Shown here in pieces: positions 52,325-62,911 of a stretch of 64,000 bases of DNA. Position 1 is the stretch's first letter; the number at the start of each line of letters is the position of its first letter. Under the pieces are notes generated by a model, which was not told the DNA's origin, ran no database searches, and saw nothing but the letters and a program-made list of their open reading frames with translations. This DNA is from Xylanibacter ruminicola (GTDB lineage: Bacteria > Bacteroidota > Bacteroidia > Bacteroidales > Bacteroidaceae), in NCBI RefSeq assembly GCF_900107775.1, contig NZ_FNRF01000005.1, positions 297,852 through 361,851 of the forward strand, written 5' to 3'. A program made the position numbers and the translations under genes.

Positions 52325-53698
52325 ATGACATTAATCAAATCTATTTCCGGCATCCGTGGTACAATCGGCGGACGCACAGGTGACACGCTTAATCCTTTAG
52401 ACATAGTAAAGTTTACCACTGCTTATGCCCAGTTTATTGGTGGCAAGAAGATCGTGGTGGGTCGCGATGGTCGTATTTCAGGCCTGATGGTTCGTAACGT
52501 AGTAGTTGGAACCTTGATGGGTATGGGCTACGACGTCATCGATATTGGTTATGCCACTACACCAACCACCGAGTTGGCTGTACGTATGGCAGGTGCCGAT
52601 GGTGGTATTATCATTACCGCATCGCATAATCCCCGTCAGTGGAATGCCCTGAAGCTGCTCAATAGCGAGGGCGAATTCCTTACAGCTGCCGATGGCGCCG
52701 AGGTGCTCCGTCTGGCCGAGGCCGAGGATTTTGATTATGCCGAAGTTGATAAGTTAGGTTCTTGCACCATCGACGATAGCTTCAACCAGCGTCATATCGA
52801 CTCAGTGCTGGCACTGAAGTTGGTTGATCGCGAGGCTATCAGCAAGCGCAAGTTCCGTGTGTGTGTAGATACCATCAATTCTGTAGGTGGTATTATCCTG
52901 CCCGACCTGTTTAAGGCGCTGGGTGTAGATTTCGAGATTCTGAATGGCGAGTGCACAGGCGACTTTGCCCACAACCCCGAGCCATTGGAGAAGAACCTGC
53001 ATGGTATCATGGATAAGATGAAGCAGGGTGGTTTCGACCTGGGTATCGTAGTTGATCCCGATGTCGACCGTCTGGCCTTTATCTGCGAGGATGGCACTAT
53101 GTTCGGCGAGGAGTACACACTTGTATCAGTAGCCGATTATGTGCTGAGCCACACTGTAGGAAATACCGTTTCTAACCTCAGCTCAACCCGTGCTTTGCGC
53201 GACGTTACCGAGCAGCATGGTGGCCAGTACACCGCTGCAGCTGTAGGCGAGGTGAATGTAACTACCAAGATGAAAGAGGTAGGTGCCGTGATTGGTGGCG
53301 AGGGTAACGGTGGAGTTATCTATCCCGAGAGTCACTACGGTCGTGATGCTCTCGTGGGTATCGCTCTGTTCCTGTCGAGTCTGGCCCAGAAGGGTTGCAA
53401 GGTGAGCGAGCTTCGTGCCACCTTCCCCGACTATCAGATTGCCAAGAACCGCATCGACCTGACCCCTGAGACAGATGTTGATGCCATCCTGGTTAAGGTT
53501 AAGGAGATGTTTGCTAAGGACAGCAGCGCTGTGGTTAACGATATCGACGGTGTAAAGATCGACTTCCCCGATCGTTGGGTACACCTGCGCAAGTCTAACA
53601 CCGAGCCTATCATCCGCGTGTATAGCGAGGCCCAGACCATGGAGCAGGCCGACGACCTTGGTAAGCAGCTCATGCAGGTGGTTTACGATATGCAATAA
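52325..53698 (+). CDS. glmM: Phosphoglucosamine mutase GlmM
   Basis: 457 residues. Phosphoserine loop TASHNPRQWN, metal site DPDVDRLAF, sugar-binding GGEGNGGV, and RKSNTEPIIRVYSE near the end. Converts glucosamine-6-phosphate to glucosamine-1-phosphate for wall and lipid A precursors. Phosphomannomutase is the alternative; length and context fit GlmM. Confidence 0.85.
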   Translation: MTLIKSISGIRGTIGGRTGDTLNPLDIVKFTTAYAQFIGGKKIVVGRDGRISGLMVRNVVVGTLMGMGYDVIDIGYATTPTTELAVRMAGADGGIIITASHNPRQWNALKLLNSEGEFLTAADGAEVLRLAEAEDFDYAEVDKLGSCTIDDSFNQRHIDSVLALKLVDREAISKRKFRVCVDTINSVGGIILPDLFKALGVDFEILNGECTGDFAHNPEPLEKNLHGIMDKMKQGGFDLGIVVDPDVDRLAFICEDGTMFGEEYTLVSVADYVLSHTVGNTVSNLSSTRALRDVTEQHGGQYTAAAVGEVNVTTKMKEVGAVIGGEGNGGVIYPESHYGRDALVGIALFLSSLAQKGCKVSELRATFPDYQIAKNRIDLTPETDVDAILVKVKEMFAKDSSAVVNDIDGVKIDFPDRWVHLRKSNTEPIIRVYSEAQTMEQADDLGKQLMQVVYDMQ

Positions 53699-53720
53699 TA
53701 CATTATTAAATATGATTTCG

Positions 53721-53747
53721 AATCCTCGCCAATCTGTGGCGGGGATT
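53721..53747 (+). terminator. Stem-loop after glmM
   Basis: AATCCTCGCC and GGCGGGGATT form a ten-pair stem (one G-T) with a 7-base loop. Only two T follow directly, so termination may be partial. Confidence 0.55.
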
Positions 53748-53779
53748 CTTCAATTAACTATACATTCAACTGTAAATTT

Positions 53780-54562
53780 ATGGATTTGGTTTTATATCAA
53801 ACTGTACTTTACGCAGCATGCCTGGTAAATTTTCTGTTAGCACTCTTGCTATTGTTTAATAACTACGAGTATCGTAAGTACGATATCTATCATCGTAGTT
53901 GTAAGATTACAGCCATCAACTATATCAACTTTGCCATAGGTTTCTTTATTCATGGCTATCTTACGTTGCGTTTTCAGAACCCGGTAGCAGCCTCGGCCCT
54001 CAGCGTGTCGTATTTTCACGTTGGTGCCGTTATGTTCAGCTGGAGCCACACCCCGTTGATGTGCCCTAATTATCTTACCCGCCGGATTGCCATTCGCGAC
54101 ATCTGTATCTTAGGCGTTGGCATCATTACCTATTGGCTGCCAATTGTTATCCCTTTACTCAGACCCTATAGCGAGTGGCCGTTTGCCATCTTCTTCCTGC
54201 ATGGCGTGTATCTGTCGTATATGTTCCTGAGCAATTATTATAAAACACAGAACAGCATTGAGCAGACCACTGTTGAGGGTAATGCTCCCACTTGGTGGAC
54301 GCCCGAAACCAAACGCCGTTTGCTTAGCAAGCACCACTCGTTTATCACAGGTTGCGTTCTCATCGTTATTTTTGGTTTGGGCAGTATCGCCATTACAGCA
54401 GCCTTTCCTACCCAGGTTTGGCCTTACACGCTGCTGTCAGGTGGAGGCATGCTGGTGTTCTGGTTCCTCTACTATGCCGTCAGCGAGTATGGTGGTGTCA
54501 TCGAGATTGCCACCTATGCCATGAAGATTAATAGCCTCGACGGCTCTCGCCGCAAGAAATAG
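53780..54562 (+). CDS. Seven-helix membrane protein without output domain
   Basis: 260 residues. About seven membrane helices (near 8-28, 45-65, 72-92, 112-135, 140-160, 195-215, 222-242) and a short basic tail (GSRRKK). It looks like the membrane part of Bacteroidota sensors that have a C-terminal AraC/LuxR domain, but no DNA-binding or kinase part is present. Stands alone with a terminator-like stem on both sides. Confidence 0.6.
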   Translation: MDLVLYQTVLYAACLVNFLLALLLLFNNYEYRKYDIYHRSCKITAINYINFAIGFFIHGYLTLRFQNPVAASALSVSYFHVGAVMFSWSHTPLMCPNYLTRRIAIRDICILGVGIITYWLPIVIPLLRPYSEWPFAIFFLHGVYLSYMFLSNYYKTQNSIEQTTVEGNAPTWWTPETKRRLLSKHHSFITGCVLIVIFGLGSIAITAAFPTQVWPYTLLSGGGMLVFWFLYYAVSEYGGVIEIATYAMKINSLDGSRRKK

Positions 54563-54572
54563 GTGTTCTTTT

Positions 54573-54628
54573 CTGCCAATGTGTCACATTACCCGTGCCG
54601 TTACCCGTAGTTGGCACGGTTTTGGCAG
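54573..54628 (+). promoter_or_regulatory. Nested inverted repeats upstream of groES
   Basis: CTGCCAA (54573-54579) can pair with TTGGCAG (54622-54628), and CCGTGCC (54593-54599) with GGCACGG (54613-54619). On the same bases a sigma-54-like box appears: TTGGCACG, 4 bases, TGGC (54611-54626), with GG and GC 10 bases apart. So either a terminator for the membrane protein gene or a regulatory site for groES; no TAnnTTTG box is seen near groES. Confidence 0.45.
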
Positions 54629-54677
54629 CAATCATGGCAGAAATAAAAAAGTATAACATAAAAAATAAAGTAGTATT

Positions 54678-54950
54678 ATGAACATCAAACCATTAGCAGA
54701 CCGTGTGTTGGTATTGCCAGCACCTGCAGAAGAGAAGATTGGCGGTATTATCATTCCCGACACCGCAAAAGAGAAGCCACTCCACGGAACCATCAAGGCC
54801 GTAGGTCAGGGCACAAAGGATGAGGTTATGATTCTGAAAGAGGGCGACGAGGTACTCTATGGTAAGTATAGTGGCACAGAGCTTGAGTTCGAGGGAACCA
54901 AGTATCTGATGATGCGCCAGAGCGACGTCTTGGCGATTATTGAAAAATAA
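54678..54950 (+). CDS. groES: Co-chaperonin GroES
   Basis: 90 residues. [29 protein letters not shown] (split) and [15 protein letters not shown] are the family signatures. Forms the heptameric lid over GroEL. 88 bases before groEL. Confidence 0.97.
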   Translation: MNIKPLADRVLVLPAPAEEKIGGIIIPDTAKEKPLHGTIKAVGQGTKDEVMILKEGDEVLYGKYSGTELEFEGTKYLMMRQSDVLAIIEK

Positions 54951-55032
54951 TCGCAAATGCAAAAATGTAAAAATGATAAAATGTAAAAAATCAATTGTTA
55001 CATTTTTTAATTATTTAATTTTTTAATTTTGA

Positions 55033-56670
<1,638 letters not shown>

Positions 56671-56695
56671 TTTTGTAAACTTAGCATAACAAATT

Positions 56696-56728
56696 AGGGG
56701 ATGGATTCTGCAATCCATCCTCTTTTTT
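56696..56728 (+). terminator. Terminator of groES-groEL
   Basis: GGGGATGGATT pairs with AATCCATCCTC around CTGC, followed by TTTTTT. Confidence 0.9.
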
Positions 56729-56769
56729 AGTTATTTTAGCCAAAAAATGCGGTTTTTAATCCAAAAACT

Positions 56770-56801
56770 TTTGCGGGTTACATAAAAACACGCTAATTTT
56801 G
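56770..56801 (+). promoter_or_regulatory. Promoter of a candidate small RNA
   Basis: TTTG at 56770-56773, 20 bases, TAATTTTG at 56794-56801. Start near 56807. Confidence 0.7.
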
Positions 56802-56806
56802 CAACC

Positions 56807-56899
56807 GCAAATAATAATTTTTTTGATTTGTTTTAGTAGATTAGTTTTTAAGTAGTTTGTTTTTCGAGAACCGGGTGTCGTGATGACAGCCGGTTTTTT
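56807..56899 (+). ncRNA. Candidate small non-coding RNA of about 93 bases
   Basis: A good promoter just upstream and an intrinsic terminator at its end (AACCGG/CCGGTT with GTC/GAC inside, 56869-56895, then T-run) bound a short unit without any start codon frame. The first half is U- and A-rich and unstructured, the second half is the stem. It could also be a leader with attenuator for sppA, but sppA has its own -7 box downstream. Confidence 0.5.
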
Positions 56900-56943
56900 G
56901 TGTTATTTTTCGTTTATTTGTTGGCCGTATGCAAAAAAGTTGC

Positions 56944-56951
56944 TATCTTTG
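56944..56951 (+). promoter_or_regulatory. Promoter -7 box of sppA
   Basis: TATCTTTG at 56944-56951, with TTGG 19 bases upstream (56921-56924). About 32 bases precede the ATG. Confidence 0.6.
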
Positions 56952-56983
56952 CAAACTGTTACGTAACCAATAAAAGACATTTT

Positions 56984-58780
56984 ATGAAGCAATTCCTGAA
57001 AATGACACTGGCCACTATCTGTGGTATTGTTATCCTCAGTCTGATTACCGGACTGTTCTTCGTTATTTCTTTGGTAGGCATGGTTGCCAGCGATTCGGCT
57101 GCAACTAAGGTAAAGGAAAACTCTGTGTTTGTGCTTAAACTCAGTGGTTCTGTCAACGAGCGTTCCGAAGAGGGTACACCGTTCGACGATTTCTTAGGCT
57201 TGGGCGATACAGGCTCTATGGGCCTCGACGATCTCATTGCCAGCATCCGCAAGGCTAAGGACAACGATGATATCAAGGGTATCTATATCCAGGGTGGTTC
57301 GGCTGGTTTCGATAGTCCTGCCACAGCCCAGCAGTTGCGCGATGCACTCAAGGACTTTAAGACCAGTGGCAAGTGGATTGTAGCTTATGCCAATAATTAT
57401 TCGCAGGCTTCGTATTATGTAGCCACCGTTGCCGATAAGATCTATCTCAATGGTCAGGGCTCGGTCGATCTGCGTGGTCTGGGTGGTAAGAGCGAGTATT
57501 ATAAGGGATTGTACGATAAGCTTGGCATCAAGTACCAGGTGGCCAAGGTTGGAAAATATAAGAGCTATGTCGAGAGCAACACCCTCACTGGCATGAGCGA
57601 TTACGATCGCGAGCAGCGCCAGGCTTACCTGGGTGGTATCTGGAAATACTGGCTCAAGGAGATGGCCGAGGGCCGCAAGGTAAAGGCCGACGAGCTCGAC
57701 AAACTGGTTAACGATAGCCTGCTGGCATTCACACCTGCCGAGCAGCTCATCAAGAGCAAGCTCGTTGATAAGGTGCTCTTCCCCGAGGAGATGAAGGCCG
57801 AGATTAAGACCCGCCTCAAGTTGGGTAAGGACGATGAGATTAACCAGCTCACCTTGAGCGACATGCTCAACGTCAAGAGTGCACAGAAGGAGAATGGCGA
57901 GAAGATTGCTGTTTACTATGCCTATGGTAGCATTGTAGATAGCGAGGCCATGAACATGCTCGATGGCGGTGGTCATTGCATTGTAGGCAAGACCGTAGCC
58001 GACGACCTGCGCAAGCTGGCCGACGACGATGATGTGAAGGCTGTTGTGTTCCGTGTTAACTCAGGTGGTGGTAGTGCTGTGGCTTCCGAGTATATCCGCC
58101 ATGCCGTTAAGCTCATCAAGGCCAAGAAACCCGTTGTAGTATCTATGGGTGGTGCCGCAGCCTCTGGTGGTTACTGGATTAGCTCACCCGCCAACTATAT
58201 CTTTGCTGAACCTACCACTATCACTGGTAGCATTGGTATCTTCGGCTTGATTCCTAATTTCAGCGGCCTGGTTACCGATAAGTTAGGCGTTACCTTCGAT
58301 GGTGTGAAGACCCACCAGTTTGCCGGTTACGAAACCGAGTTGGTAGCAGGTAAGGATACTCAGGAGATTATGCGTCAGATGCAGAACTACATCAATCGCG
58401 GTTATCAGGACTTCCTGAATGTCGTAGCCGAGGGTCGTGGTCTTAAGCCCGAGCAGGTTAACGAGATAGCTCAGGGACGTGTATGGTTGGCCAGCGATGC
58501 GCTTGGCATCAAGCTGGTTGATAAGCTGGGTAGCCTCGACGATGCTGTTAAGAAGGCAGCCGAGCTGGCTAAGCTCAAGGAGTATCACACCGCCACTTAT
58601 CCTGCCGAGCCTGGTTGGTTCGAGAAGCTCATGAGCAAGGAAAGCAAGGGTTCTTACCTAGATGGTCAGATCCGCGAGCTGTTGGGCGATGCCTATCTGC
58701 CACTCATGCAGATTCGCAACGATCTCAAGAACAATAGTCGTATGCAGGCACGTATGCTCGACGACATCCGTGTGAAGTAA
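56984..58780 (+). CDS. sppA: Signal peptide peptidase SppA, 67-kDa type
   Basis: 598 residues from the ATG at 56984; the frame is open further up but crosses the promoter. One membrane helix about 9-31, then two tandem peptidase-like halves. Lys in VGKYKSYVESNTL and Ser in GGAAASGGYW form the Ser-Lys dyad across the halves. Cleaves remnant signal peptides in the membrane. Next gene begins 15 bases later in the same frame. Confidence 0.92.
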   Translation: MKQFLKMTLATICGIVILSLITGLFFVISLVGMVASDSAATKVKENSVFVLKLSGSVNERSEEGTPFDDFLGLGDTGSMGLDDLIASIRKAKDNDDIKGIYIQGGSAGFDSPATAQQLRDALKDFKTSGKWIVAYANNYSQASYYVATVADKIYLNGQGSVDLRGLGGKSEYYKGLYDKLGIKYQVAKVGKYKSYVESNTLTGMSDYDREQRQAYLGGIWKYWLKEMAEGRKVKADELDKLVNDSLLAFTPAEQLIKSKLVDKVLFPEEMKAEIKTRLKLGKDDEINQLTLSDMLNVKSAQKENGEKIAVYYAYGSIVDSEAMNMLDGGGHCIVGKTVADDLRKLADDDDVKAVVFRVNSGGGSAVASEYIRHAVKLIKAKKPVVVSMGGAAASGGYWISSPANYIFAEPTTITGSIGIFGLIPNFSGLVTDKLGVTFDGVKTHQFAGYETELVAGKDTQEIMRQMQNYINRGYQDFLNVVAEGRGLKPEQVNEIAQGRVWLASDALGIKLVDKLGSLDDAVKKAAELAKLKEYHTATYPAEPGWFEKLMSKESKGSYLDGQIRELLGDAYLPLMQIRNDLKNNSRMQARMLDDIRVK

Positions 58781-58795
58781 AAAAGAAAAATAGTT

Positions 58796-59980
58796 TTGGA
58801 AGGCGATTTCATCAAAATCAATAATAAGCTGCTGGGCCTGGCTTGGTTCTATGGTCTGGGCGTGGGTATCAGGAATCTGCTGTTCGAGATGGGCATCTTG
58901 AAGAGCCGTTCCTTCAGTACCCCCGTTATCTCTGTGGGCAATATCACTGTGGGGGGCACAGGAAAAACCCCACATGTTGAGTATCTCATCCGGTTGCTTA
59001 AGGGTAAACATAACGTAGCTGTGCTCAGTCGTGGCTACAAGCGTAAAAGCAGCGGGTTTGTGCTCTCCGATAAGGATACCCCCATGCCCATGATTGGCGA
59101 CGAGCCATTCCAGATGAAACAGAAGTTCCCCGATATCACTGTGGCTGTCGATCGCAAGCGCACCCGTGGTATCAGCAAGCTCACTGCCGACGAGAGCGGG
59201 CTGGATATCGATGTGGTACTGCTCGACGATGCTTTCCAGCACCGTTATGTCAAGCCCGGCATCAATATCCTGCTGGTTGACTACCATCGCCTGGTTATCT
59301 ACGATCGCCTGCTGCCTGCAGGTCGTTTGCGCGAACCCGTCAAGGCCAAGGATAGGGCCGATATCGTGATTATCACCAAGTGTCCCAAGGATCTCAAACC
59401 CATGGAATTCCGTGTCATCACCAAGGCTATGAATCTGTATCCCTATCAGCAGCTGTTCTTCTCAACCTTAGAGTACGATGCCCCGCGCCCCGTGTTTACC
59501 AACGAGCCCAATATGGCTCCTGTAGATAGTTTAGAGGCGCTCGCAGGCAAAAATATTCTGCTCCTCACAGGCATTGCCTCGCCCGAGCAGTTGATGCACG
59601 ATCTGCAGCAGTATCACTCGCAGATTACCCCTCTCACCTTTGGCGATCATCACGACTTTAAACGTAAGGATATCCAGGCCATCAACGAGGCCTTTGCCCA
59701 GCTGCCCGAACCGCGACTGGTGCTCACCACCGAGAAGGATGCCACGCGCCTGATGGTGGTTGATGGACTTACCGACGACGTGAAGCGCCATCTTTATGCG
59801 TTACCGCTGCGTATTGCTATCATGCAAGGCCAGCAGAAAGAGTTTAATCAAAAAATAATAGGATATGTATACAAAAATTCAAGAAACAGCATCCTGGTTA
59901 AAAGAAAGGATGACCACAAGTCCCAAAACAGCGATAGTACTGGGGACAGGCCTCGGACAATTAGCTTCAGAAATAACTGA
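58796..59980 (+). CDS. lpxK: Tetraacyldisaccharide 4'-kinase LpxK
   Basis: 394 residues from a TTG start at 58796. No ATG precedes the conserved start (INNKLLGLAWFYGLG); in-frame upstream lies only the sppA stop, 15 bases away. P-loop GNITVGGTGKTPHVEYL (split) and DDAFQHRYV are the family motifs. Phosphorylates lipid A precursor at position 4'. The C-terminal 38 codons overlap the next gene in another frame by 116 bases, an unusually long overlap. Confidence 0.88.
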   Translation: MEGDFIKINNKLLGLAWFYGLGVGIRNLLFEMGILKSRSFSTPVISVGNITVGGTGKTPHVEYLIRLLKGKHNVAVLSRGYKRKSSGFVLSDKDTPMPMIGDEPFQMKQKFPDITVAVDRKRTRGISKLTADESGLDIDVVLLDDAFQHRYVKPGINILLVDYHRLVIYDRLLPAGRLREPVKAKDRADIVIITKCPKDLKPMEFRVITKAMNLYPYQQLFFSTLEYDAPRPVFTNEPNMAPVDSLEALAGKNILLLTGIASPEQLMHDLQQYHSQITPLTFGDHHDFKRKDIQAINEAFAQLPEPRLVLTTEKDATRLMVVDGLTDDVKRHLYALPLRIAIMQGQQKEFNQKIIGYVYKNSRNSILVKRKDDHKSQNSDSTGDRPRTISFRNN

Positions 59981-60737
59981 TACTTACGAGTTTCCTTATC
60001 AAGATATTCCCAATTTCCCTGTGTCAACCGTCGAGGGTCACAAGGGTAAGCTCATCTTTGGTAAGTTAGGCGGTGTTGACATCATGGCCATGCAGGGCCG
60101 TTTCCACTTCTACGAGGGCTACTCTATGAAGGATGTCACCTTCCCCGTTCGCGTCATGTACGAGCTGGGCATCACCACCCTGTATGTGTCAAACGCAGCA
60201 GGCGGTATGAACCCCCAGTTTAAGATTGGCGACCTGATGATTATCACCGATCATATCAACCTCTTCCCCGAGCATCCGCTGCGTGGTAAGAACTTCCCCA
60301 CAGGTCCCCGATTCCCGGATATGCACGAGACCTACGATCACAACCTCATTGCCGAGGCCGACAGTATCGCCAAGGATCTGGATATCCCCGTGCAGCATGG
60401 TGTGTATGTAGGCGTTCAGGGCCCTACCTTCGAGACCCCTGCCGAATATAAGATGTATCGCATTTTTGGTGGCGACGCCGTAGGTATGAGTACCGTACCC
60501 GAGGTGATTGTGGCTCACCACTGTGGCATTAAAACCTTTGGTATCTCGGTCATCACCGACCTGGGTGGCTTCGATGTGCCTGTCGAGGTTAGTCACGAGG
60601 AGGTGCAGGAGGCTGCCAACATGGCACAGCCTAAGATGACTGCCATTATGCGCGAGATGATTATCCGAGCCGAGCGTATCCAGGCTCACAACCAAGATAA
60701 GTTTAATACCGATCACCCAACTGAAGGATGGAAATAG
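59865..60737 (+). CDS. Purine nucleoside phosphorylase, trimeric type
   Basis: 290 residues. VLGTGLGQLASEI, MQGRFHFYEGY, SNAAGGMNPQFKIGDLM and a late STVPEVIVAHHCG carry the phosphate and base sites of the trimeric PNP family. Splits inosine and guanosine. Starts inside lpxK; ends 10 bases into thiL. Confidence 0.92.
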   Translation: MYTKIQETASWLKERMTTSPKTAIVLGTGLGQLASEITDTYEFPYQDIPNFPVSTVEGHKGKLIFGKLGGVDIMAMQGRFHFYEGYSMKDVTFPVRVMYELGITTLYVSNAAGGMNPQFKIGDLMIITDHINLFPEHPLRGKNFPTGPRFPDMHETYDHNLIAEADSIAKDLDIPVQHGVYVGVQGPTFETPAEYKMYRIFGGDAVGMSTVPEVIVAHHCGIKTFGISVITDLGGFDVPVEVSHEEVQEAANMAQPKMTAIMREMIIRAERIQAHNQDKFNTDHPTEGWK

Positions 60738-61792
60738 CAAAATTAGGAGAATTCGGTCTCATCGACCGTTTAACAAAAGATATTGAAATCAAGAACGCCA
60801 GCACCGTAAAAGGTATTGGCGATGATTGCGCCGTACTCAGCTACCCCGATAAGCAGGTTCTCGTTACCACCGATATGCTGATGGAGGGCGTACACTTCGA
60901 CCTTACTTATATCGACCTCAAGCACCTGGGCTACAAGTCGGCCATGGTGAACATCAGCGATATCTTCGCCATGAATGGCACACCCCGTCAGCTCACCGTC
61001 TCGCTTGCCATCAGCAAGCGTTTCAGTGTCGAGGATATCGAAGAGTTCTACAGCGGTCTGCGCCTGGCTTGCGAAAAGTGGAATGTAGATGTGGTAGGTG
61101 GCGACACCACCTCGTCGTATACCGGCATGGCCATCAGCATCACCTGTATTGGCGAGGCTGCCAAGGAGGACATTGTGTACCGCAACGGCGCTAAGGACAC
61201 CGACCTGGTGTGTGTCAGTGGCGATTTGGGCGCAGCCTATATGGGCCTGCAGCTCCTTGAGCGCGAAAAGAGCGTTTACTACCAGCAGGTAGAGGAGGCA
61301 CGTAAAAAGAATGATAAGCGCGCTCTCGAAGAGCTGTCGCACTTCCAGCCCGATTTCAGCGGTAAGGAGTATCTGTTGCAGCGCCAGTTGCAGACCGAGG
61401 CTCGTGGCGATATCATCCAGAAGCTGCGCGAGGCAGGCATCCGTCCTACCGCTATGATGGATATCAGCGATGGCCTCTCAAGCGAGCTCATGCACATCTG
61501 CAAGCAGAGTGGGGTAGGCTGCCGTATCTACGAAAAGAATATTCCTATCGACTATCAGACAGCCGTTATGGCCGAAGAGATGAACATGAACGTTACTACT
61601 TGCGCCATGAATGGTGGCGAGGATTACGAATTATTGTTCACCGTGCCCATCGGCGATCACGAGAAGATTCAGCAGATTGATGGCATTAAGCTCATTGGTC
61701 ACATTACCGACGCAAAATTCGGTCAAATTCTCGTAACCCGTGATAATCAGGAGTTTGCGTTAAAAGCGCAAGGCTGGAACCCGTTATCTTAG
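60728..61792 (+). CDS. thiL: Thiamine-monophosphate kinase ThiL
   Basis: 354 residues. IGDDCAVLSYPDKQVLVTTDML (split), AMVNISDIFAMNGTP, GGDTTSS and MDISDGLSSEL are the AIR-synthase-like ATP and metal sites. Final step of thiamine diphosphate synthesis. A region near 170-235 with extra charged helix is longer than in many ThiL. Start overlaps PNP by 10 bases. Confidence 0.92.
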   Translation: MEIAKLGEFGLIDRLTKDIEIKNASTVKGIGDDCAVLSYPDKQVLVTTDMLMEGVHFDLTYIDLKHLGYKSAMVNISDIFAMNGTPRQLTVSLAISKRFSVEDIEEFYSGLRLACEKWNVDVVGGDTTSSYTGMAISITCIGEAAKEDIVYRNGAKDTDLVCVSGDLGAAYMGLQLLEREKSVYYQQVEEARKKNDKRALEELSHFQPDFSGKEYLLQRQLQTEARGDIIQKLREAGIRPTAMMDISDGLSSELMHICKQSGVGCRIYEKNIPIDYQTAVMAEEMNMNVTTCAMNGGEDYELLFTVPIGDHEKIQQIDGIKLIGHITDAKFGQILVTRDNQEFALKAQGWNPLS

Positions 61793-61822
61793 CAAATTTA
61801 TTTGTTAAAAGGTGTTTAAAAG

Positions 61823-61854
61823 TTTGGCGGGTTCAAAAAATAGTCGTACCTTTG
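61823..61854 (+). promoter_or_regulatory. Promoter of tRNA-Phe
   Basis: TTTG at 61823-61826, 20 bases, TACCTTTG at 61847-61854: close to ideal. Confidence 0.75.
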
Positions 61855-61902
61855 CACCCGCAAAACAACGAAAGGATGTTTGCAAAACGAATTTGAAATG
61901 TT

Positions 61903-61975
61903 GGTGCCTTAGCTCAGTTGGTAGAGCATCGGACTGAAAATCCGTGTGTCCCCGGTTCGATTCCTGGAGGTACCA
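61903..61975 (+). tRNA. tRNA-Phe (GAA)
   Basis: 73-base cloverleaf, acceptor GGTGCCT/AGGTACC, D arm, anticodon loop CTGAAAA with GAA, T arm GGTTCGATTCC. CCA is not encoded. Confidence 0.95.
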
Positions 61976-61990
61976 CTCCTCCTTTCATTA

Positions 61991-62023
61991 GCCCGGTCTT
62001 GCAGTAATGCAGCCGGGTTTTTT
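61991..62023 (+). terminator. Terminator after tRNA-Phe
   Basis: GCCCGG and CCGGGT-type arms with TGCAGTAATGCA inside, then TTTTTT. Just after it come short TCAAT repeats (62030-62062) up to the next gene. Confidence 0.85.
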
Positions 62024-62066
62024 CGTATTTAATGGTCAATGTTCAATTTTCAATCTTCAATGTAAT

Positions 62067-62894
62067 ATGGGAATTGTAATTGGTATCGATGTTGGTATTT
62101 CAACTACAAAGATTGTTGGAATCAAGAATGGCAAGGTGTCAGCTCCAATCAGTATCACCGCTGCCGATCCTATCACGTCACTTTTTGGTGCCTTTGGCAA
62201 GTATCTGCACGATAATGATATCAATCTGCAGGATGTCGATCAGGTCATGCTCACAGGCGTAGGTGCTGCTTATATCGATCAGCCCATCTACGGCTTGCCC
62301 ACGGCCAAGAGTCAGGAGTTCGTTGCCGATGGCCTGGGTGCCCGTTTCGAGTCGAAGCTCGATCATACCATTGTGGTGTCAATGGGTACAGGTACCTCGT
62401 TTGTGCGCTGCGATGGCAACGATATGCGTCATATAGGCGGTATTGGTGTGGGTGGTGGAACCTTGGCAGGCTTAGCCCGCATTATGCTTAACACCAGCGA
62501 TATCAAGCAGGTGGCCACCATGGCCAAGCACGGCAATATTCGTAATATCGACTTGACTATTGGCGATATCAGTGCCATTCCTGTGCCAGGACTTACGATG
62601 GACACCACGGCCAGTAACTTTGCCAACGCCCAGAGCGATGCGTCAAAGGAGGATATTGCAGCAGGCTTGATTCACATGGTACTGCAGTCGATAGGTTCAG
62701 CCGCCTGGCTCGCCTCTATTGGCAGCGATATACGCGATTTTGTGCTCATCGGCAACCTCTCACTGCTTCCCCAGTGTAAAGAGGTGTTCCCCGCCCTGGA
62801 AACGCTTTACAACATCCGTTTCCACATCCCCAAGTACTCACAGTACTGCACCGCCATCGGCGCCGCCCTTGATTACACCGCAAACCATAAATAA
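62067..62894 (+). CDS. Type II pantothenate kinase
   Basis: 275 residues from the ATG at 62067; the 20 codons before it lie in the terminator and repeats. IGIDVGISTTKIVGI is the ATP/phosphate loop, then VSMGTGTSFV and GGIGVGGGTLAGLARI, as in eukaryote-like (type II) PanK. First step of coenzyme A synthesis. Confidence 0.87.
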   Translation: MGIVIGIDVGISTTKIVGIKNGKVSAPISITAADPITSLFGAFGKYLHDNDINLQDVDQVMLTGVGAAYIDQPIYGLPTAKSQEFVADGLGARFESKLDHTIVVSMGTGTSFVRCDGNDMRHIGGIGVGGGTLAGLARIMLNTSDIKQVATMAKHGNIRNIDLTIGDISAIPVPGLTMDTTASNFANAQSDASKEDIAAGLIHMVLQSIGSAAWLASIGSDIRDFVLIGNLSLLPQCKEVFPALETLYNIRFHIPKYSQYCTAIGAALDYTANHK

Positions 62895-62911
62895 TTATAT
62901 TTATATATAGT

